In this document: one piece after another, positions 33,993 through 43,352 of the stretch | Layout: every line of letters begins with the position of its first letter | Numbering within the stretch: the stretch's first letter is position 1 | Assembly: GCA_044350425.1 (NCBI GenBank) | Contig: JBILHS010000008.1 | Span: forward strand, 27,404-91,403 | Source: M3007 sp044350425 | GTDB lineage: Bacteria > Bacteroidota > Bacteroidia > Chitinophagales > Saprospiraceae | Direction of reading: 5' to 3' | DNA: 64,000 bases | The notes under the pieces: model-generated | The model's input: the letters and a program-made list of their open reading frames with translations, nothing else | What the model was told of the DNA's origin: nothing | Database searches by the model: none | Position numbers and translations under genes: made by a program

Positions 33993-36188
33993 TTAATAAC
34001 CGTCGTTTTGAGACAAATTTGGGTTTGCGCCACGGTCAGCTGCCGGGATTGGGTAGACATCCAGGTGTTTGGAAGTTGAAACACCATTTGGAGTGCCTCC
34101 TTTCCAGGGCCACAGGTAGCTGGTTTCGCTGAATTTGCCAAAGCGCACCAGATCGGTACGACGGTGGCCCTCCCAGTAAAATTCGCGGGCTAGTTCGTCC
34201 AGGATGAAGTCCAGGGTCAGATCGCTCGCTGCAATATTTCCAGAAGTGCCGGCATAAGCCCGTTCGCGGATGGTATTGACATAACCCAGGGCAGTACTCA
34301 GATCGCCACTTCCGCCGCGCAAAACAGCTTCTGCGTACATTAAGTAAGCCTCTTCCACACGGAACATCGGGAAATCAATGTCGACAAAGGTCAGGTTAGA
34401 TCCTGCTGCGCCAGCAGAAGTAACATTTTTGAACTTTGTGATCGCGTAGCCATTGTTAAACTGCGAGATATCAGAGATCTCCAGAGACTGTCCATCGGTA
34501 TAAAATAAGGCGCGTCGATCGAAGGACGGACGGTCTATCGAATAGGTGTAGTCAGGCTTATCCAGGTAAAGTTTGATCGTGTAAGTGCCTACGCTTGGGA
34601 TCGCAATGTTCTGACCACCTGCTTCAAGTAATGCATTGGCGCCGTCATCACCATAATTCAGGCCCCAGTCATCATTGGCTCGGAATTTTACTTCTCCGGC
34701 AACCAAATTTGCAATAATGACCCACGCTCCTTCTGTTGCATCATAGGTCATATTTTGGTCTGAGTTCCAGCCATCTGCCGTTGCGGAACCGATCAGACCC
34801 CAGTCTGTTTTCAGCAGTGTGTAGGTCAGCGCAGTCAGATCTACATTGAATTTGTAAAATCCAGCTTCGGCAACACTCAGGTTCGCGCCATTGGGTTCGA
34901 GGGTGCCGTTGGCGCCGTCGTCGCCCAGGTTATTGCTCCAGTCTGGACCCAGGGTGATCTTGAACTCCTTCTGATCCGCCGGGAAATAAATATACCCTTC
35001 GTAGGTATTATCACTATTCTTGGATGCAAGTTGATTTGCCGTAGCCGGAGTCCAGCCCTGGTAACCACCGGGTACATAGATCACCGGATAGGTCGTATTG
35101 CCCGGATTGGGCGCAACGATCACACTACCACCACCAATGGCCGGAAATTTGTTCACAATGGCACTGGTGGTACGGATACCACCCCAGCCACCATCCAGTC
35201 CAAATGCAGCAGCACTCATACTTCCGCCCACGGCTGCGTGTGCGATGAAGGTAGTTCCACCATACGTTTTAGACCTTTCACCGTCAAAGGTCACCGGGAA
35301 TATAATTCCGTTTGCAGTGTGGTTATCTGCAAGGAAAAGGTGGGTGTAATCCGGATCAAGGGTGAAGCCTGCACTGATCACTTTTTGACTGTAGGTAGCG
35401 CACTCGCTGTAGAGTTTGCGTCCGGTGTAGACTTCTGCATTGAGGTAAAGTTTGGCCAGAAGCATCCAGGCACAAGCCTGGTCAGCTCGCGCGTACTCAT
35501 TGGCGCGCGGGGCAGCAAGTTCGGCATCAATGGCTTTCAACTCGCTTTCTATGTAGCTGAACAACTGTTCAGGACTTGCCTGCGGTGGGAAAAAAGAGCC
35601 CACTTGGTCGTTTTCCGTAACATAAGGTGGTTTGCGGAAAAGATCCAGTGCATGCCAGTAGCTGAGGGCGCGCAGGAAGCGTGCCTCTGCACGAAACTTG
35701 GCAATGTCGGTTCGCAGCGCAGGGGTGGTGCTTGGGCGACTGTCCAGTTTCTCATTCGTCGTTTCCCGCAGGAATTCGTTGCAAAGCGAGATCTGGTAAA
35801 AGATACGGTTGTACATCGCTGTAACAAACTCGTTGTTTGCGTCCCAGTCCTGCTGGTGGAAATCCTGGATCGTTCCGTCATTCCAGGCAATCACCGCTTC
35901 GTCGGTAGGCAATTCCTGAGCTTTCCAGTATTGACGAATGTAGGTAGAAAAGCCCTCGTCAATGCCTGAAATATCGGGCTGACCAGCAGGGCCTTCCTGA
36001 CCGCTGAGTGCCAGGCCGGCATAAAGTTTTGCCAGAACCTGTTTGTACGCAGCAGGACTGTCATACACCACCGCCGAAGTGATCACGTCCTTGTCCAATG
36101 GAATGGTATCAAGGTCTTTGAAGCACGACTCGGCCATGATCATCATGCCAGCCAAAAGTGCGAGTGTTTTAAAAGACAAAAATTTCAT
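33993..36188 (-). CDS. SusD/RagB lipoprotein with SusE-like binding modules inserted
   Basis: A 731-residue surface lipoprotein (signal ending MIMAESC, Cys22), longer than the roughly 500-600 residues usual for SusD. Residues 23-350 are the SusD N-terminal part with TPR helices (FRAEARFLRALSYWHALDLF). Residues 554-731 are the SusD C-terminal part (RRALFYTDGQSLEI; RVEEAYLMYAEAVLRGG). Between them, about residues 351-553, lie two modules matching the neighbouring SusE-like protein (TDWGLIGSATADGWNSDQN; FRANDDWGLNYGD). The frame is open throughout and both halves are complete, so this is a domain insertion rather than a gene fusion error visible in the sequence. It is the SusC lid, here with extra binding sites. 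It starts 26 bases after susC ends. Confidence 0.92.
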   Translation of the reverse strand: MKFLSFKTLALLAGMMIMAESCFKDLDTIPLDKDVITSAVVYDSPAAYKQVLAKLYAGLALSGQEGPAGQPDISGIDEGFSTYIRQYWKAQELPTDEAVIAWNDGTIQDFHQQDWDANNEFVTAMYNRIFYQISLCNEFLRETTNEKLDSRPSTTPALRTDIAKFRAEARFLRALSYWHALDLFRKPPYVTENDQVGSFFPPQASPEQLFSYIESELKAIDAELAAPRANEYARADQACAWMLLAKLYLNAEVYTGRKLYSECATYSQKVISAGFTLDPDYTHLFLADNHTANGIIFPVTFDGERSKTYGGTTFIAHAAVGGSMSAAAFGLDGGWGGIRTTSAIVNKFPAIGGGSVIVAPNPGNTTYPVIYVPGGYQGWTPATANQLASKNSDNTYEGYIYFPADQKEFKITLGPDWSNNLGDDGANGTLEPNGANLSVAEAGFYKFNVDLTALTYTLLKTDWGLIGSATADGWNSDQNMTYDATEGAWVIIANLVAGEVKFRANDDWGLNYGDDGANALLEAGGQNIAIPSVGTYTIKLYLDKPDYTYSIDRPSFDRRALFYTDGQSLEISDISQFNNGYAITKFKNVTSAGAAGSNLTFVDIDFPMFRVEEAYLMYAEAVLRGGSGDLSTALGYVNTIRERAYAGTSGNIAASDLTLDFILDELAREFYWEGHRRTDLVRFGKFSETSYLWPWKGGTPNGVSTSKHLDVYPIPAADRGANPNLSQNDGY

Positions 36189-36214
36189 ATCTCGTTGAAA
36201 ATTGGATGTTTGAA

Positions 36215-39154
36215 TTAGAAATCAGCTTTGACGCCGATCAGGTAAGTGCGCGAACGTGGGTAAACGTTGTTGTCAATACCGTTGAATACTTCAGGGTCAA
36301 GACCGTCATATTTGGTGACCAATAGTGGGTTTTGAACGGTTACTGAAAGCCGGAGTGCACGAATACTTTTGCCTACAGCGCCAAACGAATACCCTGCTGT
36401 AATGTGATCGATTCGCAGGAAGGATGCATCCTGGATGAAGTGGTCACTAAAATACTGCGGCACGGTAAAGTCTATTTCACTGGTAGGAGAAAGTACGTTG
36501 CGCAAAACGCCTGTGCTGCCATAAAGTTGATTGTAAAAGGCGTTATTCGACAAGTTATTGTTGTACATGTAGTTGCCGATGTTGGAGCGGCCAGCCAGGG
36601 TCAGGTCAAATTTCCCCATCTCGAATCCGGTATTAAAACCGATCAGGTAGTTCGGCGCCGGATTCTCATAACGATAACGGTCGTCGGGAGTAACGGTGCC
36701 GTCACCATTGCGATCCACATAAATGCCTTCCACAGGCGTGCCATTGGCATCATACACTTGCTCGTACACGAAGTATGAGCTGGCGGGATGTCCGACACTG
36801 TGGATCTGTATGTTGTTGCCTACACCACCAGCAATGCCACCGGTGGCAACACCCTGGTATTTCGGATCTTCTGTGGCAGTCAAACGGGTGATCTTGTTCC
36901 GGTTGGCAGCAATGTTAAAGCCCACCGACCAGGAAGCATTCGGACGCTTGTATGGAATGGCGTTGATCGAAAATTCTACCCCACGGTTTTCAAGGTCACC
37001 CACGTTGGTGGTGATGAAGTTGGTCAGGTTGGTGCCAGCTGCTACCGGGATGAAGTTGATCAGGTCCTTGGTTTCACGCAGGTAAACCTCTACGGAACCG
37101 GTTACCCGATTGGCCCAAAAGCCATAATCGATGGCAGCGTTGTAGGTGGTCGTTTCCTCCCATTTCAGGTTGGCATCGTAGCCGGAAGGGCGAAGGGTGG
37201 AGAAAAACTGATCTCCAAACTGATATTGTGCGTTGTTAAAGCTGTAAGTATAACGGGCCAGCGAAGGGTAAAAATCTGTGCTGATATCCTGCTGACCAGT
37301 TACGCCGTAACCTACACGAAGTTTCAAAGTAGAGAAATCTGCTTTTTCGCGGTCTAATACTTTCAAAGCTACTGCTCCGGCAGGGAATAAGCCCCATTTG
37401 TTGTTCACAAAACGAGAAGTGCCATCGCGGCGTACGGAGCCTGTGAGAAACACGCGGTTATTGAAGGTAAGATTGGCACGGCCAAAAAGGGAGACCAGAT
37501 AATATTCTCTGGGTGTCGTGTCTTCTGGCCTGATCACGGTCGTACCGAGTGCATTGGTTGCCACAGAGGTGTTGGTCCGGTAGAAATTCTGCCAGGAATA
37601 GCCACCCATGACATCAAACTTGGTAGCGCCAAAAGATTTGCCATAATTGAGGAAAAACTCCAGCAATTTGTCCTTTTTCTTCTGGCTGTACACTTCGTCT
37701 CGTCCGCCACCATCTGCCCGTGAAAACGGGGCGTTTTGTGGGATCAGAATGGTTCCCTGGCCGTTGGTGTAGTCATAACTCACGCTCAGATTGGCGTGCA
37801 GGTCCTTCAAAAACCAAAAGCGGTAATCCGCAGATGCACTGGCGATGTAACGACCCACGTGTGAGTCGTCATCTTTCATGTTAAGCAGGGCAAGTGGGTT
37901 GGCCGTGCCGAGGGTATTGGGTTGGCCATCATTGTTGAGCCAGGCATAATAACCGCCATAAGTCTGGTCCTCAACGTTGGTAGGCTGTGTCGGGTCAAAT
38001 TGCATCGCGCTGCCGATGGCACCACGGTCAGCAAAATGGTTGCGATCCGATACTAACTTCAGGCCTGCATTGACCTGAAGCATGCCTTTCAGGAAGGAAG
38101 GATTTACGTTTAACGATCCAGTCACACGTTTGAAACGGTCTGTTTTCAAAATGCCTGTGCGATCAGTTACACCCCAGGAAGCCCGGAAAGGCAGCTTGCC
38201 AACGGCTCCGGTCACAGCCAGGTTATGGTCGTGCGTGATACCTGTCTGATAAATTTCAGACTGCCAGTCTGTATTGGCATCGCCCAGGAGTTGACGTGCC
38301 GGATGGTTGTCTCCGAAGCGGGTATTGATCAGGCTGCGGTAGTCAGCAGCATTCAGCACATCAGACTTTTGAATGATCTGGCTGAATGCAACATTGCCTG
38401 AGTACGAAAAGCGGAGATCCCGATTCGCGGCACTGCCTTTTTTCGTGGTGATCATGATGACCCCGTTGGATGCCCGCGAACCATAAATGGCGGTAGCAGA
38501 GGCGTCTTTCAATACGGTCATGGTTTCAACATCATTCGGATTGATGAAGTTGAGTGGGTTGCGGGTTCCTGATACGTCGTCGGTAGCAATGGGAATTCCA
38601 TCCACCACGATAAGCGGGTCGTTGGTTGCGCTCAGAGAAGAACCGCCCCTGATACGGATCGTTGCGCCACCACCAGGATCAGCTCCCATGGTCACCTGCA
38701 CCCCTGCAATTTTGCCCATCAGCAACTCTTGCGGTCCGGTGATCGCACCCTTGTTGAAATCCTTGACACCGGCACTTTGTACCGATCCGGTCAGGTCTTC
38801 ACGTTTTACCGTACCATAACCGATCACCACCACCTCATCCAGGGCTGCAGAAGTAGTCATCTGGAAATCCATGTTGTTGGAAGCCCCGATGGCAACCGTC
38901 TGCGTCGCGTAGCCGGTGTAGGTGATCCGCACCGAAGTGGCCGTTGCAGGGACATTAAGGGTGTAATACCCGTCAAAATCCGTAGACGTACCAATGTTTG
39001 TGCCTTCCACAATGACGCTCGCTCCAATGAGCGCTTCACCGTTTTCAGCATCTGTGACTTTGCCGGTAAGTTGTCGCTGAGCCAGCAGCGCACTGCTGCC
39101 TAACAACAAAAAACAGGAAAGGCTGAGAAAGAATTTTAGTTGAAAAATCTTCAT
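36215..39154 (-). CDS. SusC/RagA-family TonB-dependent glycan importer
   Basis: A 979-residue outer-membrane transporter. A signal peptide (ending SALLAQ) is followed by a CarboxypepD_reg-like domain (LTGKVTDAENGEALIGAS). The SusC signature plug comes next (VVVIGYGTVKREDLTGSV; GVQVTMGADPGGGATIRIRG; LIVVDGIPI), then the 22-strand barrel to the C-terminus (YLIGVKADF). It imports oligosaccharides, with SusD as its lid. With the GH53 enzyme the substrate is probably galacto-oligosaccharides from galactan. No HTCS, SusR or ECF regulator is encoded next to it in the window. The start at 39154 is preferred because it begins the signal peptide. Confidence 0.95.
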   Translation of the reverse strand: MKIFQLKFFLSLSCFLLLGSSALLAQRQLTGKVTDAENGEALIGASVIVEGTNIGTSTDFDGYYTLNVPATATSVRITYTGYATQTVAIGASNNMDFQMTTSAALDEVVVIGYGTVKREDLTGSVQSAGVKDFNKGAITGPQELLMGKIAGVQVTMGADPGGGATIRIRGGSSLSATNDPLIVVDGIPIATDDVSGTRNPLNFINPNDVETMTVLKDASATAIYGSRASNGVIMITTKKGSAANRDLRFSYSGNVAFSQIIQKSDVLNAADYRSLINTRFGDNHPARQLLGDANTDWQSEIYQTGITHDHNLAVTGAVGKLPFRASWGVTDRTGILKTDRFKRVTGSLNVNPSFLKGMLQVNAGLKLVSDRNHFADRGAIGSAMQFDPTQPTNVEDQTYGGYYAWLNNDGQPNTLGTANPLALLNMKDDDSHVGRYIASASADYRFWFLKDLHANLSVSYDYTNGQGTILIPQNAPFSRADGGGRDEVYSQKKKDKLLEFFLNYGKSFGATKFDVMGGYSWQNFYRTNTSVATNALGTTVIRPEDTTPREYYLVSLFGRANLTFNNRVFLTGSVRRDGTSRFVNNKWGLFPAGAVALKVLDREKADFSTLKLRVGYGVTGQQDISTDFYPSLARYTYSFNNAQYQFGDQFFSTLRPSGYDANLKWEETTTYNAAIDYGFWANRVTGSVEVYLRETKDLINFIPVAAGTNLTNFITTNVGDLENRGVEFSINAIPYKRPNASWSVGFNIAANRNKITRLTATEDPKYQGVATGGIAGGVGNNIQIHSVGHPASSYFVYEQVYDANGTPVEGIYVDRNGDGTVTPDDRYRYENPAPNYLIGFNTGFEMGKFDLTLAGRSNIGNYMYNNNLSNNAFYNQLYGSTGVLRNVLSPTSEIDFTVPQYFSDHFIQDASFLRIDHITAGYSFGAVGKSIRALRLSVTVQNPLLVTKYDGLDPEVFNGIDNNVYPRSRTYLIGVKADF

Positions 39155-39329
39155 ACAGAGAAAAGTAAGATTTGTGAAACTATCCAAGACAGATAAATAC
39201 CACTGAATCCCGAAAAGGAATCCAGCAAAAGTTGGTGCTGCAAAGAAAAAAAGTATTTGGAAAACTAAATGTACTTTCTACAATAAGTTGGAATGATTCT
39301 CATCATTCTGAGAGGTGGTGAAAGTTGGG

Positions 39330-40643
39330 TTACTTCGCAGCCCTCAAAAACGCCTCCATAGCCAGATGTAGATCCATGGCCATTTCTTCCGTAGGTGGGT
39401 AGTTGATCGTGTTGGCGTGGAGGCCAAACACCCGGCGGGATTCCATTTCAGGTACTTCAGAAAGCACCGCGAGCTTCCGGAAAAAATCATCGTCCGTGCG
39501 TGGTAGGCCGGTTTCCGGATTTATGGGCGCTACCAGTCCGTAGCGATCGCGTAGTTGGGCCAGAAAGTGCCGCATGCCCTGGGTAGCAAGCCCGGCGTAG
39601 TTTTTTTCGCGAAAATGCAGGTGGGCAATGGTGCTAATGAACTCGTAGGAAGAGTTTTCGTTTTTGGGCAAAACGGGAATGACGCGTTGCCGGCGTTTGG
39701 CCCGGAAGACAAGCCAGGTGATGGACAGTGCAGCGATCAGATACCAGGCCCAGGCCAGGGCGGGCTGTTTCAGGATATAGGTGAGCGGATGTTCGTCGGA
39801 GGAGGACAGGTTGGAGCTGCCATTGCGCCTTCGGCCCACTTCTTCCGGGACCCGGCTCACCGCATCCCAGTAAATATTGCCTTCTGAAAGGTGGGAGAAA
39901 ACCCCGGCAAAATAGGGCCGCGTTTCCGGGCGCAAAAGACTGAAATTGGAGAATGCGATCGGGTTGGTATGCAGTAGAAAGCGGCCTTTTCCGTGCGGAA
40001 ATTCTGCAAAATTTACATAATCCGTGTTCAGGTAGCCCAGCGGGTACTGTTTCAGGGAATCGCAAAAATGATAGTGCTCGATGAAGTGCCAGTTATATGT
40101 GAGGGGCTTGTTTTGTTTCGCAAAATAGTAGCTCGTAATGCTGTCCGGCAGGGTAGGGGTGCGCAGGGAAAAATGGGCGATGCTGTCCTCAAACATCCCG
40201 TAATCATTCCAGGGTGCGTCTTCACATTCGTCAAAATAGACGAAGGTCATGAGGTCAAAAGGAATGGTTTTGCTCGAAATAAACGCCGTATTGCCGGCGG
40301 CTACGAAGTCCAGCAGTTGTTTGGTACCCGCAGAATCGAGGTACATCGCCTCTCCGATAAAGACATAATTATGTCCGGTTGAAGTGCTGTCAACAGGAAG
40401 TTCTTTGGCTACATCTTTCTCCAGATCTATCAGCTTTTTTCCCACAAAATAATTTTCCAGTAAACGGTGCGCGATGCGTGAACCATAGGGCTGATCATTC
40501 TTTTCATCGTACCCCTTCTTTTCCCAGCTGCTTTCTTCCCAATCAAATTTTGGTTTGTTGGATTCGTGCACGAAGTAGAACATCGCCCCGATGAGGGCAA
40601 TGGCAACCAGCGCTAATATGATGGGAGTACGTTTCGTCTGCAT
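39330..40643 (-). CDS. DUF4350 domain-containing membrane protein
   Basis: A 437-residue protein with an N-terminal membrane helix (about 8-25; IILALVAIALIGAMFYFV). A periplasmic DUF4350 domain follows (RIAHRLLENYFVGKK; SKTIPFDLMTFVYFDEC), then a second helix near 290-310 (ALAWAWYLIAALSITWLVF) and a cytoplasmic tail. DUF4350 proteins usually sit in MoxR/DUF58/DUF4129 clusters with a role in envelope maintenance. Here the only MoxR gene of the window is 20 kb away at 60924. Between the stop and 39155 there is a 175-base AT-rich leader region of susC. Confidence 0.8.
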   Translation of the reverse strand: MQTKRTPIILALVAIALIGAMFYFVHESNKPKFDWEESSWEKKGYDEKNDQPYGSRIAHRLLENYFVGKKLIDLEKDVAKELPVDSTSTGHNYVFIGEAMYLDSAGTKQLLDFVAAGNTAFISSKTIPFDLMTFVYFDECEDAPWNDYGMFEDSIAHFSLRTPTLPDSITSYYFAKQNKPLTYNWHFIEHYHFCDSLKQYPLGYLNTDYVNFAEFPHGKGRFLLHTNPIAFSNFSLLRPETRPYFAGVFSHLSEGNIYWDAVSRVPEEVGRRRNGSSNLSSSDEHPLTYILKQPALAWAWYLIAALSITWLVFRAKRRQRVIPVLPKNENSSYEFISTIAHLHFREKNYAGLATQGMRHFLAQLRDRYGLVAPINPETGLPRTDDDFFRKLAVLSEVPEMESRRVFGLHANTINYPPTEEMAMDLHLAMEAFLRAAK

Positions 40644-40662
40644 TGAAAATAGTCATTAGCGT

Positions 40663-40701
40663 CACTCACTCACTCATTCACTCACTCATTCACTCACTCA
40701 T
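40663..40701. repeat. Short tandem repeat (cactcactcatt)n
   Basis: About three units of cactcactcatt lie directly before the thiL stop codon, which overlaps the last base (tta at 40701-40703). It is of the same flavour as the tracts at 14983-15098 and 15357-15389. Confidence 0.7.
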
Positions 40702-41723
40702 TAAAAATGCACCCATCCCTGAGCTTTCAAATCATGCAAATTCCCGCCCATGGTATTGATCTTGATGCCATCTTTGGCTTCCAGGATCTCACCGGCAATG
40801 TAAATATCGGGCAGATACTTCACTTTATCTACGTCTTCCGGACGAATGGTGAACAGCAGTTCGTAGTCTTCCCCGCCATTCAGAGCACAGGTAATGGGGT
40901 CGAGTTTGAATTTTAAAGCCAGCAACTGCGCTTCCTGGTTGATGGGAACGCCGCTTTCTTCGATCAGTGCGCCGACCTTGCTTTGTTTGCAGATGTGAAA
41001 GACCTCTGAGGCCAGTCCATCCGAAATGTCGATCATGGCGGTAGGTTTCAGTCCTATTTTTCTGAACTCTTCGATCATGTCGCGGCGGGCTTCCGGCTTG
41101 AGTTGACGCCCGACGGCATAGGTCTGGTTCTCAAAATCGGGTTGCAGGTCCGGGTTGTCCTGCCAGATCTGTTTTTCTCTTTCCAGGATCTGCAGTCCGA
41201 GATAGGCGCCGCCAAGTTCTCCGGTGATACAGATGAGATCGCCGGGTTTTGCGCCGTTCCGATACACCAGCAGTTCTTTTTCGCATTGTCCGATGGCGGT
41301 GATGCTGATGGTCAGGCCTTTGGGAGAGGAAGTGGTATCGCCGCCCACGAGGTCTACCTGATAGGCTTCACAGGCTGCGCGGATGCCTGCATACAGTTCA
41401 TCCAGCGCTTCCACAGAAAAGCGATTGGAGATCGCAATGGAAACGACGATCTGCTTCGGAATCGCGTTCATGGCATAAATATCGGAGAGGTTGACAATCA
41501 CCGATTTAAAGCCTAAATGTTTGAGCGGCGTATAGGCCAGGTCGAAATGAATGCCCTCCACCAGCATATCCGTACTGACCACGGTACAAAGCGAGCCATT
41601 GTCGATGACAGCCGCGTCGTCGCCCACGCCTTTGATGGTGGAAGGTTGGCGCAATGGAAAATCACGCGTCAGGTGATCGATCAGGCCAAATTCGCCCAGG
41701 GTATTTACGTCAGTTCTTTGCAT
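40701..41723 (-). CDS. thiL: Thiamine-monophosphate kinase ThiL
   Basis: A 340-residue cytosolic enzyme that phosphorylates thiamine monophosphate to thiamine pyrophosphate. Motifs: GVGDDAAVI near the N-terminus (Mg-ATP site), STDMLVEGIHF, VNLSDIYAMNA, VGGDTT, a conserved IDISDGL and NGGEDYELLFT near the C-terminus. Size and order are normal for ThiL of the PurM/AIRS fold. No other thiamine gene is nearby. The upstream gap of 64 bases contains the short repeat ccacatt. Confidence 0.96.
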   Translation of the reverse strand: MQRTDVNTLGEFGLIDHLTRDFPLRQPSTIKGVGDDAAVIDNGSLCTVVSTDMLVEGIHFDLAYTPLKHLGFKSVIVNLSDIYAMNAIPKQIVVSIAISNRFSVEALDELYAGIRAACEAYQVDLVGGDTTSSPKGLTISITAIGQCEKELLVYRNGAKPGDLICITGELGGAYLGLQILEREKQIWQDNPDLQPDFENQTYAVGRQLKPEARRDMIEEFRKIGLKPTAMIDISDGLASEVFHICKQSKVGALIEESGVPINQEAQLLALKFKLDPITCALNGGEDYELLFTIRPEDVDKVKYLPDIYIAGEILEAKDGIKINTMGGNLHDLKAQGWVHF

Positions 41724-41787
41724 AGTATTGATTGTTTAATTTTGGAGATTTAAGTCACATTAACCACATTGACCACATTAATCAAAT

Positions 41788-42819
41788 TCACTTATTCATT
41801 CTCGGCAGCAACCACAAAGACAAAAATCCGCCCACGAAGTTGTAAAATATCTGCACTGCAAAAAAAGCAATGTTCGCATAAGAGAAACCATCACTGCCAT
41901 TGATGCCATAAAGGGCCAATGCGGCAATGCAGAGCGCATGAAAAGTACCCATTCCGCCAGGAGACGGTATAACAAAGCCCAGCGTCCCAAAGACAAATAC
42001 CATCAGTGCAGCACTCATGCCCAGGTGTGCAGTGGGCGGAAAAGCCATGAGGTTGAACCAGCATTGCAGGTAGAACATGAGCCAGATACCCACCGAGTAT
42101 CCAATGAACAGACCCGGTTTTTTAAGTTTTAATACACTCCGAAGTCCGTCTAAAAATCCTTTCAGGAGATTTCCGACTTTATGAAAAAGGGGATGCCGGG
42201 CCAGTTTTTTTCGGAATAAATACAACAGAACAGCACCCAGCACGGAAACCAGAAGGAATGCCTGCACGAATGGATTCTGAAATAGTCCGCCGCCAGAACC
42301 TCCGCTTTTTCGCTGCGAAATAAAGGCCCAGAGTGTGTCGCCCTCAAACAAAAAAGCAAGGCCTACCACGCCACCCAAACACAGAAAATCCATGAGTCGA
42401 TCCATGCCGACGGTACCCATTACTTTTTCTACCGGGATCTTTTCGTAGCGGGCCAGGGAGCCGGCACGGATCACTTCCCCCATGCGGGGCAAAAACAGGT
42501 TGGCAAAATAGCCAAGCAGGATGGTCAGGAATGCATTGGAAAAACGCACCGGGTAGCCCATGGGGGCCAATAACATTTGCCAGCGCAGGGCACGGAAGAT
42601 ATTGCTGAGTGTGAACGCGATCAATACAGCCAGAATCCACCAGAGGTTTACCGTGGAAAAATCCTGCACCAGCTTGTCGGCCAGGCTACACTGGTCCGCC
42701 GGCGTGCCATCCAGACGACATTGCTCCTGAAATGCGGCGTTTTGGCTGCTGAACACCCAGGCCATGATGCTTACCCCGATGCCAAGGAAAAGGAGGAATT
42801 GAAGTATTTTTTTTGCCAT
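41788..42819 (-). CDS. Flippase-like/LPG-synthase-TM family membrane protein
   Basis: A 343-residue protein with about eight hydrophobic helices. It carries the family signature ALRWQMLLAPMGYPVRFSNA, then GYFANLFLPRMGEVIRAGSL with the conserved PRxGE motif, and near the C-terminus FVIPSPGGMGTFHAL. This is the UPF0104/AglD-like integral membrane family related to the transmembrane part of lysylphosphatidylglycerol synthase, thought to move lipids or lipid-linked sugars. No synthetase domain is attached. The protein is probably in the inner membrane; the substrate is unknown. Confidence 0.88.
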   Translation of the reverse strand: MAKKILQFLLFLGIGVSIMAWVFSSQNAAFQEQCRLDGTPADQCSLADKLVQDFSTVNLWWILAVLIAFTLSNIFRALRWQMLLAPMGYPVRFSNAFLTILLGYFANLFLPRMGEVIRAGSLARYEKIPVEKVMGTVGMDRLMDFLCLGGVVGLAFLFEGDTLWAFISQRKSGGSGGGLFQNPFVQAFLLVSVLGAVLLYLFRKKLARHPLFHKVGNLLKGFLDGLRSVLKLKKPGLFIGYSVGIWLMFYLQCWFNLMAFPPTAHLGMSAALMVFVFGTLGFVIPSPGGMGTFHALCIAALALYGINGSDGFSYANIAFFAVQIFYNFVGGFLSLWLLPRMNK

Positions 42820-42904
42820 TAATGTGGTGACTTACGGCACAAAGGTTGAAAAAACCCTTGAATTTGGCGGGGTTTGAAAAGGCAAATCTGTTGTTTGTTG
42901 GAAA

Positions 42905-42960
42905 TATACCCCACGGAAAGCAGTTCACATTTTTCGAAAACCGCTTTCCGTCAGGTATAC
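42905..42960. repeat. Stem-loop in the divergent intergenic region
   Basis: The arms atacccc-acggaaagc and gctttccgt-caggtat pair over 9 perfect bases (acggaaagc/gctttccgt) with an imperfect extension of 7 more and a 20-base loop. It lies between the flippase-like gene and the beta-barrel gene, which diverge. It could be an operator or a leader structure. Confidence 0.5.
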
Positions 42961-43352
42961 TTCCCAGAGAATGGCTCTTCCTTAGTTTAAATTAATTAAT
43001 ATATATTCGACTTAAAAGTCAATTCCTGATTTCCTGCGGTCAAACCCACCTTTGCTTCAACAATACAATGATACATCATGACAAATCAATTTCGTTTTTC
43101 GCTCCTGACCATCGCTTTCTTTTTTTGTACTTTTTTTGTTCAACCGTTGCTGGCACAACAAAATGTAATCAAAATCATACCCTTACAGCCTGTGCTCGGT
43201 AAATTCTCACTGAGCTACGAACACGTTACAAAGCCTAAAACTACCATGCTGGTGGAATACCAAAGATGGTTTGAAAACCGTGAATCCGGTATAGGACTCT
43301 TCGTTTTGGGCATCCTGGCCTCGAGCACTGAAACCAAAACCAATTCAGGCTA

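Noticed and set aside
35031..35969. A 312-codon plus-strand frame across the susD gene
   Set aside because: It is antisense to SusD, has no recognisable domain, and crosses the insertion point without relation to it.
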